Source of the DNA: CAZOKZ01 sp964580585
GTDB taxonomy: Bacteria > Sumerlaeota > Sumerlaeia > SLMS01 > JAHLLQ01
DNA length: 64,000 bases
Assembly: GCA_964580585.1 (NCBI GenBank)
Contig: CAZOKZ010000004.1
Location: forward strand, 57,406 to 121,405
Reading direction: 5' to 3'
How positions within the stretch are numbered: position 1 is the stretch's first letter; each line of letters opens with the position of its first letter. The notes under the pieces were generated by a model. It had not been told where the DNA came from. It saw nothing but the letters and a program-made list of their open reading frames with translations, and did no database searches. Of this stretch, positions 51,354-61,361 are shown piece by piece. Both the position numbers and the translations under genes were made by a program.

Positions 51354-52096
51354 TATTCATCGATAGCTTTTCTATACTCATGCCGAAGTGTCGTTGCTAC
51401 AAAATATAAAGCACTGATATAGAACGCAACAAAGAAAACTATCACCAAAAAACTTGGCTCACTTGCACCCAAACGAATAAGTCCAAGACGAAGTAGTGGT
51501 TTATGCGTTATGAGAACCATTATCCAAGCGAGTATTATTGTTACGAATGGGACCCCGAATTTGAAAAGGGTATTAAAAACAACAACCGAAAAATATGCTG
51601 AGAGATTGGAATCGATTCGACGACACAATGCGATGACAGATTCTGTTATTACAAAAAAGGGGACAAGCCACCAGAAAGACAATAAAAATAAAATGTGTAT
51701 TAATGGAACCCAAGTTTCTTCAAGTTCATGAATGAATAAAATAATATGTGGGATCGCAAAAACACCAAGTTGAAACCCTGCGATGGTAGGCCAGAAAAGT
51801 TGTGTTTTGAATAATTCCTCAACTCTCATGGGAGTTACGGCAAATTCTTGTCGGAATTGATATTTTGAAAGCCTGAAAACTTTAGGAAGTGTACGCACTT
51901 GAACCCAAACTGAAGTAGCGACAGAAAATCCGATAATATTGACCACTGATATAATGGGGTAAGTTGCGACCGTTTCATGGTTAAAAAATTTCCATAGAGT
52001 TGAAAAGGTAAAAGTCCAAGCCCAAACTGCAATGAATATATCCAATATTAAAAGCGAGTGTTTTTTTAGATTCAACCATCGTGGTAATTTATACAT
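51317..52096 (-). CDS. Six-helix membrane protein of unknown function
   Basis: A 259-residue polytopic protein, AT-richer than its neighbours. Helices are near ILDIFIAVWAWTFTF, IISVVNIIGFSVATSVW, FWPTIAGFQLGVFAI, LIHILFLLSFWWLVPFF, FGVPFVTIILAWIMVLI and FLVIVFFVAFYISALYF. A basic loop KVFRLSKYQFRQEF follows the second helix. The overall look recalls ABC-2 permease subunits, but no ATPase gene is near. The ATG at 52096 has GGGAGGG six bases upstream. Its end overlaps the convergent methyltransferase gene. Confidence 0.7.
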   Translation of the reverse strand: MYKLPRWLNLKKHSLLILDIFIAVWAWTFTFSTLWKFFNHETVATYPIISVVNIIGFSVATSVWVQVRTLPKVFRLSKYQFRQEFAVTPMRVEELFKTQLFWPTIAGFQLGVFAIPHIILFIHELEETWVPLIHILFLLSFWWLVPFFVITESVIALCRRIDSNLSAYFSVVVFNTLFKFGVPFVTIILAWIMVLITHKPLLRLGLIRLGASEPSFLVIVFFVAFYISALYFVATTLRHEYRKAIDEYYNFESSFNSCE

Positions 52097-52116
52097 TTCG
52101 CCCTCCCAATGAAAAA

Positions 52117-53001
52117 TCACCCTTCCCGTTCGAGCAGCGCCCTCAGGTACGCCGAATAACTATTCGCGGGCAGGCTATCAACCAGCGCTTCGAACTGCTC
52201 GTCGTCGAGGCAACCCATGCGCCAGGCGACTTCTTCCAGGCAACCGATCTTCAGCCCCTGCCGGTGTTCGATGGTCGCGATGAAATTCGCCGCTTCGAGC
52301 AGCGATTCGTGCGTGCCCGTGTCGAGCCACGCGACACCGCGGCCAATTTTTTGAACTTGGAGTGTACCTTCTTCCAAATACGTTCGGTTCACGTCGGTGA
52401 TTTCCAACTCGCCGCGTTCCGATGGTTTCAGGTTTCGCGCAATTTCCACAATGCGATTGTCGTAAACATACAAACCGGGCACCGCGTAATTGGATTTCGG
52501 ACGCGCGGGTTTTTCTTCGATGGAAAGCGCCCGGCCCGCGTCATCGAAATCCACCACGCCGTAACGTTCGGGGTCGCGCACCCAATAACCAAACACCACA
52601 CCGCCGCGTTCGAGCCTCATCGCGTCGTGAATGAAATTCATTTTACCGTAGAAAATATTATCGCCCAAAATGAGCGCGACCGGATCGTTGCCGATGAAAT
52701 CCGCGCCAATGATAAACGCCTGCGCGATGCCTTCGGGGCGCGGTTGCTCGGCGTACTCGATGGAAATGCCGAGGCTGGACCCGTCGCCGAGCAATTCACG
52801 AAAGCGCGGCAAATCATGAGGCGTCGAAATAAGCAGAAACTCGCGCAACCCTCCGAGCATCAATGTCGAGAGCGGATAATAAATCATCGGCTTGTCGTAA
52901 ACGGGCATGAGTTGCTTGCTGGCGACGAGCGTCAGCGGATGCAGGCGCGTGCCGGCGCCTCCGGCGAGAATGATGCCTTTGCGAACGTTGGTGGGGGTCA
53001 T
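52117..53001 (-). CDS. rfbA: Glucose-1-phosphate thymidylyltransferase
   Basis: A 294-residue nucleotidyltransferase. The N-terminal ILAGGAGTRLHPLTLVASKQLMPVYDKPMIYYPLS contains the phosphate loop and the catalytic Lys/Arg residues; LILGDNIFYG (Asp near 118) binds metal; and VPGLYVYDNRIVEIA follows. RfbA makes dTDP-glucose for rhamnose and other deoxy sugars in envelope polysaccharides. No rfbB, rfbC or rfbD is adjacent. GGAG lies 10 bases before the start. Confidence 0.94.
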   Translation of the reverse strand: MTPTNVRKGIILAGGAGTRLHPLTLVASKQLMPVYDKPMIYYPLSTLMLGGLREFLLISTPHDLPRFRELLGDGSSLGISIEYAEQPRPEGIAQAFIIGADFIGNDPVALILGDNIFYGKMNFIHDAMRLERGGVVFGYWVRDPERYGVVDFDDAGRALSIEEKPARPKSNYAVPGLYVYDNRIVEIARNLKPSERGELEITDVNRTYLEEGTLQVQKIGRGVAWLDTGTHESLLEAANFIATIEHRQGLKIGCLEEVAWRMGCLDDEQFEALVDSLPANSYSAYLRALLEREG

Positions 53002-53117
53002 GGCGTTGTGGCTCCTGAAGGACGGCGGTGGCTTGTTTGCGTGCGCCTCAACCAGACAGGAAGCCCGCCGGGTGGCTCAAGGGGTGTTTTCCGGGGGCGT
53101 GTTAGGAAGCGGTCAAA

Positions 53118-54908
53118 TTATTCGTAGGCGTTCCAACTGGATGTGGAGGCATTCGGTCCAATCGACCGCCAAACATCGTTTAGTTTGGTGCCTTGAAATG
53201 AATTATTAGCAATACCACCAAAAATCCAAATGTCGTTTTGGAAATTCACGATTTTCGGGTTGTGTCGATACGAAAATCCATCGGGCGTTTCTGCCTGGTG
53301 CCACGTATATCCATCCTCCGTAAACCAAAATTCGTTCAGATCATAATAGTTGCTCAATTGGCCAGAGATAACCCAAAGCAATCCATTTTTCGACGCCACG
53401 CCCATATTGTAGCGATACGAAAACGGTGGCGCGGGGGCTTCTGTCCAATTGATTCCATCGGAAGTGTACCAGACATCGTTTCGTTTATCTTGCGAGGTAG
53501 TGCCGATGTGACCAATAATCCATAATTTGTCCTTGTACACCGTGTATTGAAAATAGTTTCTCGGGCTGAATGGCGCGTGTTCAAGTACTTGAGTCCATTC
53601 GTACCCATCCTCGCTGCACCAGACATCGTTTAAACTATTCGTTCCATCGGTTCCACCGATCACCCAAAGTTTATTTTGAAATTCAACCAAGGCGTGTCCA
53701 AAGCGTTTTGAAAATGGAGCGTTTTCGACTTCACGTGTCCAATGAATTCCATCGAGCGAACGCCAGATATCATTATGATAGGTTGAGGGGGACTGCTTGC
53801 CTCCAACAAGATAGAGTTTGTTTGCGATGCTTGCGCAAGAATATCCGAATCTGCCGTACAGTTCCAGATCGTCTTCCGCAAGAAACCAATCAATTCCGTT
53901 GGAGGTGTATTGAATATCCGATGGACCGATAGACCATATATTATTCTGGAATGGGACATAGGTTCCAGCGGGTAAAACTTTTTTGGGCGAGGCGTTATAC
54001 CAATTCACACCGTCGGTGGAAAACCAAGCATCGCTATAAGTATCGTGGCCACATGGATAGCCAGAGCCGCAAATAATCCACATCTTACCATCATACACAG
54101 TGCTACCAGAAAAAGCCCGGCAACCAAAGGGAGCGGAAGCGTTGGTTATAGTCCATGTCAATCCATCTTCTGAATACCATACATCACTATAATAATTATA
54201 ATAGTCGTAACTGTGCCCTCCGATTACCCACATTTTGTTATCGTAAACAAAGCTGGCGTGGTCTTCGCGGTATCCAGGCGAGATACCCGGTGACAATTCA
54301 TTCCAATTAACCCCATTGGTGGAATTATAAACATTAAAACCGGATAAGCCTCTTGTTCCACCCAGCATCCACATTTTATTGTCAAATACTACGCTGCTAT
54401 GATGCGATATACTTGGTCCGTCAGAGATATGAGTCCAATCTACTCCGTTAGTTGAACAACGAATATCGTTCGTATAGTCGCCTCCCAATAACCAAATTTT
54501 GTTTTCAAAGATCAAACTCGTTTGGTAATCTGTTCCATTGTAGGAGGAACCAGTGATTCCACCCCAATTTATTCCATCTGTAGTTGAGAACACCCCTCTG
54601 TAGTTGAGAATCAGAATTTGATCGTCAAAGACTACACTGGTGTGGTTTCTCTCATCTGGATTATCCCCTGGTGGGAAAGGATGAGGCAGTTTACGGTACT
54701 CCCAGTGGCTCCCATTTCGAGAACGCCAACTTCCAAGGCCATCGCCTTTACTTCCATCTAAAATCCACAGATAACCGTCATAAGCAACGCAACTAATATT
54801 GTCGTCGGCGGGTGGATTTTGCGGAACCAGGATTTCCCAATCCAGTTGCGCGTTTGCAATGTTGCCAAACAGCAGAATAAAAAACGTCAAACGAATCGTT
54901 GCGTTCAT
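53118..54908 (-). CDS. Secreted kelch-like beta-propeller protein
   Basis: A 596-residue exported protein (signal peptide MNATIRLTFFILLFGNIANA). It is built of about ten blades of roughly 50 residues, each with N-K-[LI]-W-[VL]-[IL]-G-G and DVW-[YR]-S-[ES]-DG-x-x-WT motifs (e.g. NKLWVIGGTDGTNS, NDVWCSEDGYEWTQ). It resembles kelch/BNR-type propellers and may bind sugars or protein at the cell surface. No catalytic residues are recognised. It is AT-rich relative to most of the window. GAGGGG lies before the start. Confidence 0.8.
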   Translation of the reverse strand: MNATIRLTFFILLFGNIANAQLDWEILVPQNPPADDNISCVAYDGYLWILDGSKGDGLGSWRSRNGSHWEYRKLPHPFPPGDNPDERNHTSVVFDDQILILNYRGVFSTTDGINWGGITGSSYNGTDYQTSLIFENKIWLLGGDYTNDIRCSTNGVDWTHISDGPSISHHSSVVFDNKMWMLGGTRGLSGFNVYNSTNGVNWNELSPGISPGYREDHASFVYDNKMWVIGGHSYDYYNYYSDVWYSEDGLTWTITNASAPFGCRAFSGSTVYDGKMWIICGSGYPCGHDTYSDAWFSTDGVNWYNASPKKVLPAGTYVPFQNNIWSIGPSDIQYTSNGIDWFLAEDDLELYGRFGYSCASIANKLYLVGGKQSPSTYHNDIWRSLDGIHWTREVENAPFSKRFGHALVEFQNKLWVIGGTDGTNSLNDVWCSEDGYEWTQVLEHAPFSPRNYFQYTVYKDKLWIIGHIGTTSQDKRNDVWYTSDGINWTEAPAPPFSYRYNMGVASKNGLLWVISGQLSNYYDLNEFWFTEDGYTWHQAETPDGFSYRHNPKIVNFQNDIWIFGGIANNSFQGTKLNDVWRSIGPNASTSSWNAYE

Positions 54909-55059
54909 GAGCCGCCCCTCTTTCCCAAGTTAATCGTGCTCCGACTTCGTCCAAACCGCGAAATGTATAAGTTGAATTTACGATTCAAGAATTATTCGAT
55001 GCAATCCACCGATTGCATTACAAATCGAGTCGATAAGCGCAATCGAAATGACGTGCCCT

Positions 55060-56661
55060 TCACCGCCCGCGCGGTTCGGGCAGGGGCGCCTTATTACCGT
55101 CGAAATTAACAAACGGAACTTCGAGTCGTTCGTAGGGATAATGTTTTTCCGGGCAACGGCGAATGGCTCGTGTCATGAAAAAGACGAGAAAAAATAACGC
55201 TCCGATGACGGAAGCGGCGCGCCACGTTTGAAAACCAAATTTCGGATGCATATATCCGTTCGAGGTAAAGAACGCTTTCCAATAGATAAACTGTGGCACA
55301 TGCAAGTTGTCGCCGAAATGCGCATGAATCAAGTCGGCAGTTTGGTTACTGGGTGGAACCTGCGGATCGATCAACGAAATGGGAAAACTGGCGAGCACGG
55401 AAATGCTCCCGAGCACGACGAGCACAATCCACCACAAGCGATGCGCGTCGCGTCGGCAAAGTTCGCCAAGCCCCATCGCTAAAAACGGCACCATCGGCAG
55501 CAGCAACCGCGACCCCATGCCTTCGCCGCCCCACCACATGTAATAACTTGCATTGAACAGGAAGTAGGAAACGAGCCCCCACATGCCGAGCCAGCCGTAA
55601 AGGCGTCGCTTGCCGGTCGATCGAATGCCGCGCACCAATCCGGCGATGGCGATCAGAAAAACAGGCGACCAAAAAAACAATCCTCGGTACGGGTGCAGCG
55701 TCAGAAACCAGAGCTTGTTCGGGTCGGGCGTGGTGACACCCATAAAACCTTGGCTCATGCCAAGGCGGAACAAATCGTCGGCTTCGTATTTGTACGGGAT
55801 GGAAAACTCGCCGAAAATTGAGTAGCAATAGGCTGCGAACAGCAACAGTGGCAACAGCCCACCTATGACAGCCAGCGCGGACAGACCAAGCGCCTCGCGG
55901 CCGGTCGAACGTTCGCCTTTCATGTCGGCAAAAGCGCGAAAACCGGCGAAGCCCGCCTGGTCGATGGCGCGCAGCAAATAAACCACACCTACGCCTGCCG
56001 CCATCAGGCCGAAAATCATGTCGCATAACACAGAATAGCCGCACAGCAAGCCGATGACGAAGCTGTTGCGAGGGGTCAGGCGGTGGGCGCGCGGGTTCAT
56101 GATCAGCCAAAGCGCCGCGAGCAGCGCTGCGCCCCCCGTGGCGTAGGGATAGAAGACGTTGGAATAGCCAAACCAGAGCGATCCCCAGAAGGCGAATCCA
56201 ACCGCCAGCAACGCGCGTCGGGGAGCGGCTCCCGAACGGATCATCATCAGCCAAAGGAGAACGAGCGAGGCGGCGGCGGGCAACGAAACGGCTCCGACAC
56301 GGATAACGTGACTTGCCAGATTATACGATGGCTCGCCAAAAGGCAGGCAAACCAGCCGCAATATCGCATAAATGGGCACGCCGAGAAGACTGACACCGAA
56401 AATTTTATCGCTGTAAAAATGCCCAGCGTAAAACGCCTTGTCGCCCGTTTCCGTCGGTTCTCGATCATGGTAATCGTCGATGGACACAGTTTGTTGGTCC
56501 ACCACGGCGAATATCAAAGACAGACGACTGTTTACATTCCATCCCGAATACGGCTGCAGGACGCAAAACATCGACATGAAAGCGGCGAGGAACAACCCCC
56601 ATGCCACGGGGCGGATCCAGTCGGTGGTGGGCGGGGTAGAAGAAGGCAAGGTCGGTGGCAT
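55060..56661 (-). CDS. GT-C-type membrane glycosyltransferase or related 12-helix protein
   Basis: A 533-residue polytopic membrane protein with about 11-12 helices. The first periplasmic loop has acidic motifs (DYHDREPTETGDKAFYAGHFYSDK), typical of the GT-C (ArnT/PMT-like) fold where an Asp/Glu acts as base and polyprenyl-phosphate sugars are donors. A second loop has YYMWWGGEGMGSRLLLPMVPFL. The acceptor is unknown. It is next to rfbA, a secreted propeller and a GT2 enzyme, suggesting surface glycan or glycoprotein assembly. The start at 56661 has no clear ribosome site. Confidence 0.75.
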   Translation of the reverse strand: MPPTLPSSTPPTTDWIRPVAWGLFLAAFMSMFCVLQPYSGWNVNSRLSLIFAVVDQQTVSIDDYHDREPTETGDKAFYAGHFYSDKIFGVSLLGVPIYAILRLVCLPFGEPSYNLASHVIRVGAVSLPAAASLVLLWLMMIRSGAAPRRALLAVGFAFWGSLWFGYSNVFYPYATGGAALLAALWLIMNPRAHRLTPRNSFVIGLLCGYSVLCDMIFGLMAAGVGVVYLLRAIDQAGFAGFRAFADMKGERSTGREALGLSALAVIGGLLPLLLFAAYCYSIFGEFSIPYKYEADDLFRLGMSQGFMGVTTPDPNKLWFLTLHPYRGLFFWSPVFLIAIAGLVRGIRSTGKRRLYGWLGMWGLVSYFLFNASYYMWWGGEGMGSRLLLPMVPFLAMGLGELCRRDAHRLWWIVLVVLGSISVLASFPISLIDPQVPPSNQTADLIHAHFGDNLHVPQFIYWKAFFTSNGYMHPKFGFQTWRAASVIGALFFLVFFMTRAIRRCPEKHYPYERLEVPFVNFDGNKAPLPEPRGR

Positions 56662-56889
56662 TTAGGCTGACTTGGGAAGCGATCCGGTACGATTCAAACC
56701 CGTATCAATCAGCATCGACTGCCTTGGTGTCCAGCATCATGTGGGATTTTCCATCCAATTGGCGAATGGAGAACATCCACCCATTTTGAACGATCTTTGA
56801 GCGCCATCGTGAGGATCAACCTGAAAAATCCCCAGGTTCGTTCGACTTTCCCCTCGCCAAGGGCAGATGGGTTGACTAAATTCCCGCAC

Positions 56890-57837
56890 ATGAAGACACC
56901 TTTGCCCATTCCTCAGATCGGGATCGTTATCCCGGTGCATAACCGAGAGAGCTTGATCGTTCGCGCAATCCGTAGCATTCAGGCACAAACGTTTACCCAA
57001 TACGAAATTCTCGTGGTCGATGACGTTTCTACGGATAACACACGCGAACGTGTCCTGGAGTTGGCAAACAAAGACCCTCGAATTCGCTTGATACGCCATG
57101 CGGTGAACAAAGGTCCAAGCGGCGCGCGTAACACCGGAACCCAGGCCACCCGAGCACGCTGGGTTGCATTTCTGGATTCGGACGACGAATGGCATCCCGA
57201 AAAATTACAGCAGCAAATGAACGTGGCGCGCGATCATGTCGAGCGAGGATTGCCCGAACCCGGGTTCATTTACTGTGCGCATCGCGATCAATTTCCGGAT
57301 GGGCGAAGCGAAGTGCGTCGAGGGAAGTATGAGGGCGATGTGTACAATCATTTGCTGGCCGATTTTCACTGCATTCCCTCGACCATTCTCGTCCGCCGCG
57401 ACGTCTTCGACGCAGTGGGCGGCTTTGACGAAATGCTCGATTGCTGGGAAGATCACGACTTTGCCTTGCGCGTAGCACGAAAATATACTTTTGGCGTGGT
57501 GAGTGAAGCGCTCACCATCCGTCACATGCATGATGGCATTCAGCAAAGCAGTCGCGTTCGAGGCATCAATCATTGGATGCGACGATACGCGCGAGACGTT
57601 CGACGGGTTCATGGTCGCCGACAAGTCGAAGCCACCCGGCTTCGCGCCGCCTGGTCCTGCAAACGCTCCGGTATTTTCCTGGAAGCCGCCAGACATTATT
57701 TTGGTGCATTGTTTGAACGTCCGTACAACATCCGCACCTGGAAGTCATTGCTCATGCTGCCCATTCAATCGATATCGCTTCATCGACCCCAAGCAGCACA
57801 ACGTCGTCGGCACATCCTTAAACCTGTCGCGAAGTAA
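56890..57837 (+). CDS. Family 2 glycosyltransferase
   Basis: A 315-residue GT-A enzyme. The nucleotide-binding IGIVIPVHNRESLIVRAIRSIQAQTF, the VVDDVSTDNT motif, the metal-binding FLDSDDEW (D-x-D, about 98-105) and the acceptor ED motif (DCWEDHDFALRVA, about 195) are present. It transfers a sugar to an envelope acceptor, unknown. The ATG at 56890 is chosen since the extension to 56797 is not conserved-like; neither has a good ribosome site. It is convergent with serA. Confidence 0.88.
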   Translation: MKTPLPIPQIGIVIPVHNRESLIVRAIRSIQAQTFTQYEILVVDDVSTDNTRERVLELANKDPRIRLIRHAVNKGPSGARNTGTQATRARWVAFLDSDDEWHPEKLQQQMNVARDHVERGLPEPGFIYCAHRDQFPDGRSEVRRGKYEGDVYNHLLADFHCIPSTILVRRDVFDAVGGFDEMLDCWEDHDFALRVARKYTFGVVSEALTIRHMHDGIQQSSRVRGINHWMRRYARDVRRVHGRRQVEATRLRAAWSCKRSGIFLEAARHYFGALFERPYNIRTWKSLLMLPIQSISLHRPQAAQRRRHILKPVAK

Positions 57838-57862
57838 AAACAGTTCGCTTTGAAAATAATAA

Positions 57863-57905
57863 AACCCGCCGAAAACGCTCAGGCTCCCGGCGGGTTGTTT
57901 TTTTT
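57863..57905 (+). terminator. Rho-independent terminator of the GT2 gene
   Basis: AACCCGCCG and CGGCGGGTT form a 9-bp stem, followed by GTTTTTTTTT. It lies 25 bp past the stop and also borders the convergent serA. Confidence 0.9.
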
Positions 57906-57921
57906 ACCATGGCGAGTCGGA

Positions 57922-59511
57922 TTACAGACGAATCAAACGCGCGCTGAGAATGTCCGGCAGTTTGCGTACTTCAGCCAGAAGGCTGTCGTCCACTTCGCCG
58001 TCGATGTTGATGATCGTCATCGCGTGTTTGTCTTCTTCGCGGCGGCCCCACGTCATTTCGGCGATGTTCAAGCCCTTCTTGCCGAAGAACGTGCCGACGC
58101 TGCCGATGATGCCGGGGACGTCGTTGTTTTCGATCACGAACAAATTGCCGCTCGGAACGGCCACGAACGTCTTGTCGTTGACGATCACGATACGGCCATG
58201 ATCCGGCTCGAAAACCGTGCCGGAGAACTGGTTGATCGTGCCGTCCTGATATTCGACAATCAGCGTTACCAGATTGCTGAAGCGATATTGGTGGCTGCGG
58301 GTTGTTTCAAAGATTTCGATGCCGCGCTCGTTGATGATATGACGAGCGTTCACATAATTGACCGGCGAATCGGTGGCCGGTTCGACGAAGCCTTTGGCGA
58401 AAGCTGTCGTCAACGGCGTTTGCGGATATTCCAGTACTGCGCCGCTGTAACGTGTCGTCAGGCTCTTGACGCGTCCGTTGTGGAATTGCGCCGCAAAAGC
58501 GCCCAGTTTCTCGCACAACGTCAGGTACGGCTTCAGTGACACCAGGACCTTCGGGTCGATCGACGGCGCGTTCAGGGCGTTCGTGATGTTGTTGTTCAGC
58601 AACACATCGACGATCTGATTGGCAACCTGGATCGCGACGTTTTCCTGAGCTTCCACCGTCGAAGCCGCAATGTGCGGTGTCAGGATGACGTTGGCAACGT
58701 CCCGCAGCGGGTGATCTGTCGCAATCGGTTCGTTTTCGAACACATCGAGCGCCGCTCCCGCGATGGTTCCGGCGGTCAGGGCCTCGGCCAGTGCTTCTTC
58801 GTCCACAATGCCACCGCGCGCGCAGTTCACGATACGGCAGGTTTTCTTCATCGTTGCCAAACGCTCGGCGTTGATCAGTTTTTTGGTTTCCGGGCTGAGT
58901 GGCGTGTGGATTGTAATGAAATCGGCGCTCTTGCAGATTTCATCGACGGTGCCGGGTTCCACGCCAAGTTGCTTCATCACTTCCGGCGATACAAACGGGT
59001 CGTAAGCCAGGATATCCATGCTGAACGCTTTCATGCGTTTGCAGACTTCCTGTCCGATGCGCCCAAGGCCAAGCACGCCGAGCGTCTTGCCCCGCAATTC
59101 CACGCCCATAAAGGCCTTCTTGTCCCACTTGCCTGCCTTCATGCTGGCGTCGGCGGCGGGAATTTTACGCGCAATGGCCATCATCATCGAAATCGCATGT
59201 TCCGCCGTGCTGATCGTATTACCGCCCGGCGTATTCATGACAATGATGCCACGCTTGCTGGCGGCGTCCACGTCCACGTTATCGATTCCAACACCCGCGC
59301 GACCAATCACGCGCAGCTTATCGGCCTTCTCCAGGATCGGCGCGGTTGCGCGACTGCGGCTGCGCACCACCCATGCGTCGTACTCATGGATGGTGTTCAG
59401 GATTTCTTCCTGGGTGATCTCTGGCAGATGATCGACATCGAAGCCCGCCTTACGGAATACTTCGAGCCCGTCTTCACTGAGTTTATCGCTGACTAATACT
59501 TTGTAGGTCAT
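57922..59511 (-). CDS. serA: D-3-phosphoglycerate dehydrogenase
   Basis: A 529-residue dehydrogenase of the long bacterial type. It has the NAD-binding motif LGVLGLGRIGQEVCKRM (about 143-160), catalytic Arg, Glu and His in NCARGGIVDEEAL and LTPHIAAST, a central domain and a C-terminal ACT domain (VIENNDVPGIIGSVGTFFGKKGLNIAEM). It makes 3-phosphohydroxypyruvate for serine synthesis. The ACT domain gives serine feedback control. GGAAG lies before the start. It is convergent with the GT2 gene. Confidence 0.97.
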   Translation of the reverse strand: MTYKVLVSDKLSEDGLEVFRKAGFDVDHLPEITQEEILNTIHEYDAWVVRSRSRATAPILEKADKLRVIGRAGVGIDNVDVDAASKRGIIVMNTPGGNTISTAEHAISMMMAIARKIPAADASMKAGKWDKKAFMGVELRGKTLGVLGLGRIGQEVCKRMKAFSMDILAYDPFVSPEVMKQLGVEPGTVDEICKSADFITIHTPLSPETKKLINAERLATMKKTCRIVNCARGGIVDEEALAEALTAGTIAGAALDVFENEPIATDHPLRDVANVILTPHIAASTVEAQENVAIQVANQIVDVLLNNNITNALNAPSIDPKVLVSLKPYLTLCEKLGAFAAQFHNGRVKSLTTRYSGAVLEYPQTPLTTAFAKGFVEPATDSPVNYVNARHIINERGIEIFETTRSHQYRFSNLVTLIVEYQDGTINQFSGTVFEPDHGRIVIVNDKTFVAVPSGNLFVIENNDVPGIIGSVGTFFGKKGLNIAEMTWGRREEDKHAMTIINIDGEVDDSLLAEVRKLPDILSARLIRL

Positions 59512-59731
59512 GGTGGTTCTTCCACGGAAAAATTAGAACGGCTCCCCATTTGGCGAGGCTCCCCCGTACGCCCTCAAGGCAACAGGATTCGCTCCTGTTG
59601 CACCGGGAACGACGAGGGGGCAAGCCTGGACTCTGGTTTTTTACAAACAACCCCGGAAAACATCGATGAAAGATGCATATAGAGGAAAAAAAACGGCGTT
59701 TTTGGAACGAGTTGAAATCGGATTTGGAAAG

Positions 59732-59779
59732 TCGGAATTTGGGTCGGGCATTTTGAAGGTCCCAAAACCCAAATTCCGA
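59732..59779. repeat. Inverted repeat downstream of the small membrane protein
   Basis: TCGGAATTTGGGT and ACCCAAATTCCGA form a perfect 13-bp inverted repeat with a 22-bp loop, 5 bp past the stop of the 59785-60291 gene. There is no T-tract; a stabilising or terminator-like role is possible. Confidence 0.45.
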
Positions 59780-59784
59780 ATTCG

Positions 59785-60291
59785 TTATCCCACTTGCGAT
59801 TGAGTCAACCGGGCGATCTGGGTCCCCAGGTTTGCCACCGTTTCCCAACGCATGCCTCGATACACCATCATCGTCTCGTGATCGCGGCGCACCAGGCGCA
59901 ACTCGTACAATTCGCATTCCTTTGCTTGGTGGCGATGTTGAACCATGCCCGCAAAATGCAAATCGATAAATCGAATATCCCGGAACGAGCACGATTCCGT
60001 GACGATGCCAAACAGTCCGAACGCCTGGGTGCGCCAGACAATCCGCTCCTTCAGCGAATCGATCAGAATCACCCGGTACGTCCAGCCCGTGATAATCAGC
60101 AGAATACAAATCAGATAAAACACCCAGCCGACGGTTACCGGATCGATAAACCGCATGTCGGCAGCGATCAAACGGGTGAACGGAACCACACCCGTCCACT
60201 CCAGGCCGAGCAACCCGGCGCCGATATAGGAAAGTTCCGAACAACTACGGCTACGAATCTCCATCCCTGCCCCCTCAAGCAGGCGACTCAT
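59785..60291 (-). CDS. Small membrane protein with a cytosolic beta domain
   Basis: A 168-residue protein. It has two membrane segments (about 14-30 and 47-68; VGWVFYLICILLIITGWTYRVI), then a soluble part (VWRTQAFGLFGIVTESCSFRDIRFIDLHFA...YELRLVRRDHETMMVYRGM) that resembles bacterial PH-like domains in membrane proteins of unknown role. The ATG at 60291 is chosen for AAGGA eight bases upstream; the frame continues to 60441. Function unknown. Confidence 0.6.
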   Translation of the reverse strand: MSRLLEGAGMEIRSRSCSELSYIGAGLLGLEWTGVVPFTRLIAADMRFIDPVTVGWVFYLICILLIITGWTYRVILIDSLKERIVWRTQAFGLFGIVTESCSFRDIRFIDLHFAGMVQHRHQAKECELYELRLVRRDHETMMVYRGMRWETVANLGTQIARLTQSQVG

Positions 60292-60463
60292 GATATCGTT
60301 CCTTCCCAGATTGATAATGATAGATTCAACGTTTGTAATGAAATTTTGAGCACCAGGCCCGAACAAAATAAAGAGGAATTTTTCGATATTCAAAAATTTC
60401 TCCCCGCTCGGCAAAAGCAGGGAGAAACAGTCTAAACCCAATGTTTACAGATGTACGCGTCGA

Positions 60464-60700
60464 TTAATCGACTGAAGCTACGAATTTTTCCAGTTCGCCG
60501 GACACTTCATTGCGGCGACGAATGTTCAATTTTCCAGTCTCGAGTTCCTCGCGCGCCACTTCGACGGGGTCGAAATGTCCTTCGGCGTACGGGATCAACG
60601 ACTTGCCCGAACGGCTGATTTCCTTGGCCCGGCGCGAAAGCACATTGATCATCAGGTACTTCCCATCCGACTCGGGCAGAATATCATCTTGGTTTTTCAT
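60464..60700 (-). CDS. rpoZ: RNA polymerase omega subunit
   Basis: A 78-residue protein with the omega-subunit core: SDGKYLMINVLSRRAKEIS (SKY-x-L...RRA type) and a VAREELETGKLNI end matching the conserved ALREIA-x-GKI stretch. Omega stabilises assembly of RNA polymerase. AAGGATGG lies eight bases upstream of the start. The C-terminal end is shorter than in E. coli. Confidence 0.75.
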   Translation of the reverse strand: MKNQDDILPESDGKYLMINVLSRRAKEISRSGKSLIPYAEGHFDPVEVAREELETGKLNIRRRNEVSGELEKFVASVD

Positions 60701-60910
60701 TTATACCATCCTTGAAGCAAATCGTCCAACACCGCCTTGCGCGGGAAACTTCTCCTCACCAGCGAAAGGGGCGCATCCTAAGCCACACCCGCGCCTCCGT
60801 GTCAACCCCGGAGGTCTTGAATCTGCTTGCCGCATAACAATGTGTTGAAAATAAGATGTCAAATCGCAGCAGACAAAGTCGTGACTGAGGAAACAGGGAC
60901 AGGCAAATCG

Positions 60911-61306
60911 ATGATTGAGCTTTTGTTGCGCCATCGCGAAATCAGTCGCCCCGATTTGATTCGCTGGGCGATGCGTTCGGTAGTTGTCGGTCCCCTGACA
61001 GGAGCAATGCCGGGAATCCTTTGGGGGGTATTGATGTTCGGTCCGTTGAATATCGACTATAACTTATCGATCCTCATCGGAGCGCTTATCGGGTTGGCGT
61101 TTGGTGTGTTGGCGACTCAGGCATTGGGTTGGAGCGTGATTCAGGCCAGTACCCAATGGTATATTTGTGCCACGATGCTCGCTGTAACGATCTCGTTCAT
61201 TTTCATTACCGTGATGTCGAAATTTTACCCCACCGTGAAGTGGGTGCTTCCGGTATTCGTGTTTATCTGGTTGGGAACGCTGGCATGGATCGGCAGAAAA
61301 AAATGA
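60911..61306 (+). CDS. Four-helix membrane protein of unknown function
   Basis: A 131-residue protein. The N-terminus (MIELLLRHREISRPDLIRWA) is amphipathic. Helices follow at about 21-43, 48-68, 75-100 and 105-127. No known family is recognised. The ATG at 60911 is preferred; frame is open to 60827. It is upstream of a second tiny membrane protein 55 bp later, so they may form a unit. Confidence 0.6.
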   Translation: MIELLLRHREISRPDLIRWAMRSVVVGPLTGAMPGILWGVLMFGPLNIDYNLSILIGALIGLAFGVLATQALGWSVIQASTQWYICATMLAVTISFIFITVMSKFYPTVKWVLPVFVFIWLGTLAWIGRKK

Positions 61307-61361
61307 GCCGAAGTTCGATGGATGTGAATGTCCTGCGCCGACACAAAAAGGAGAAATAATC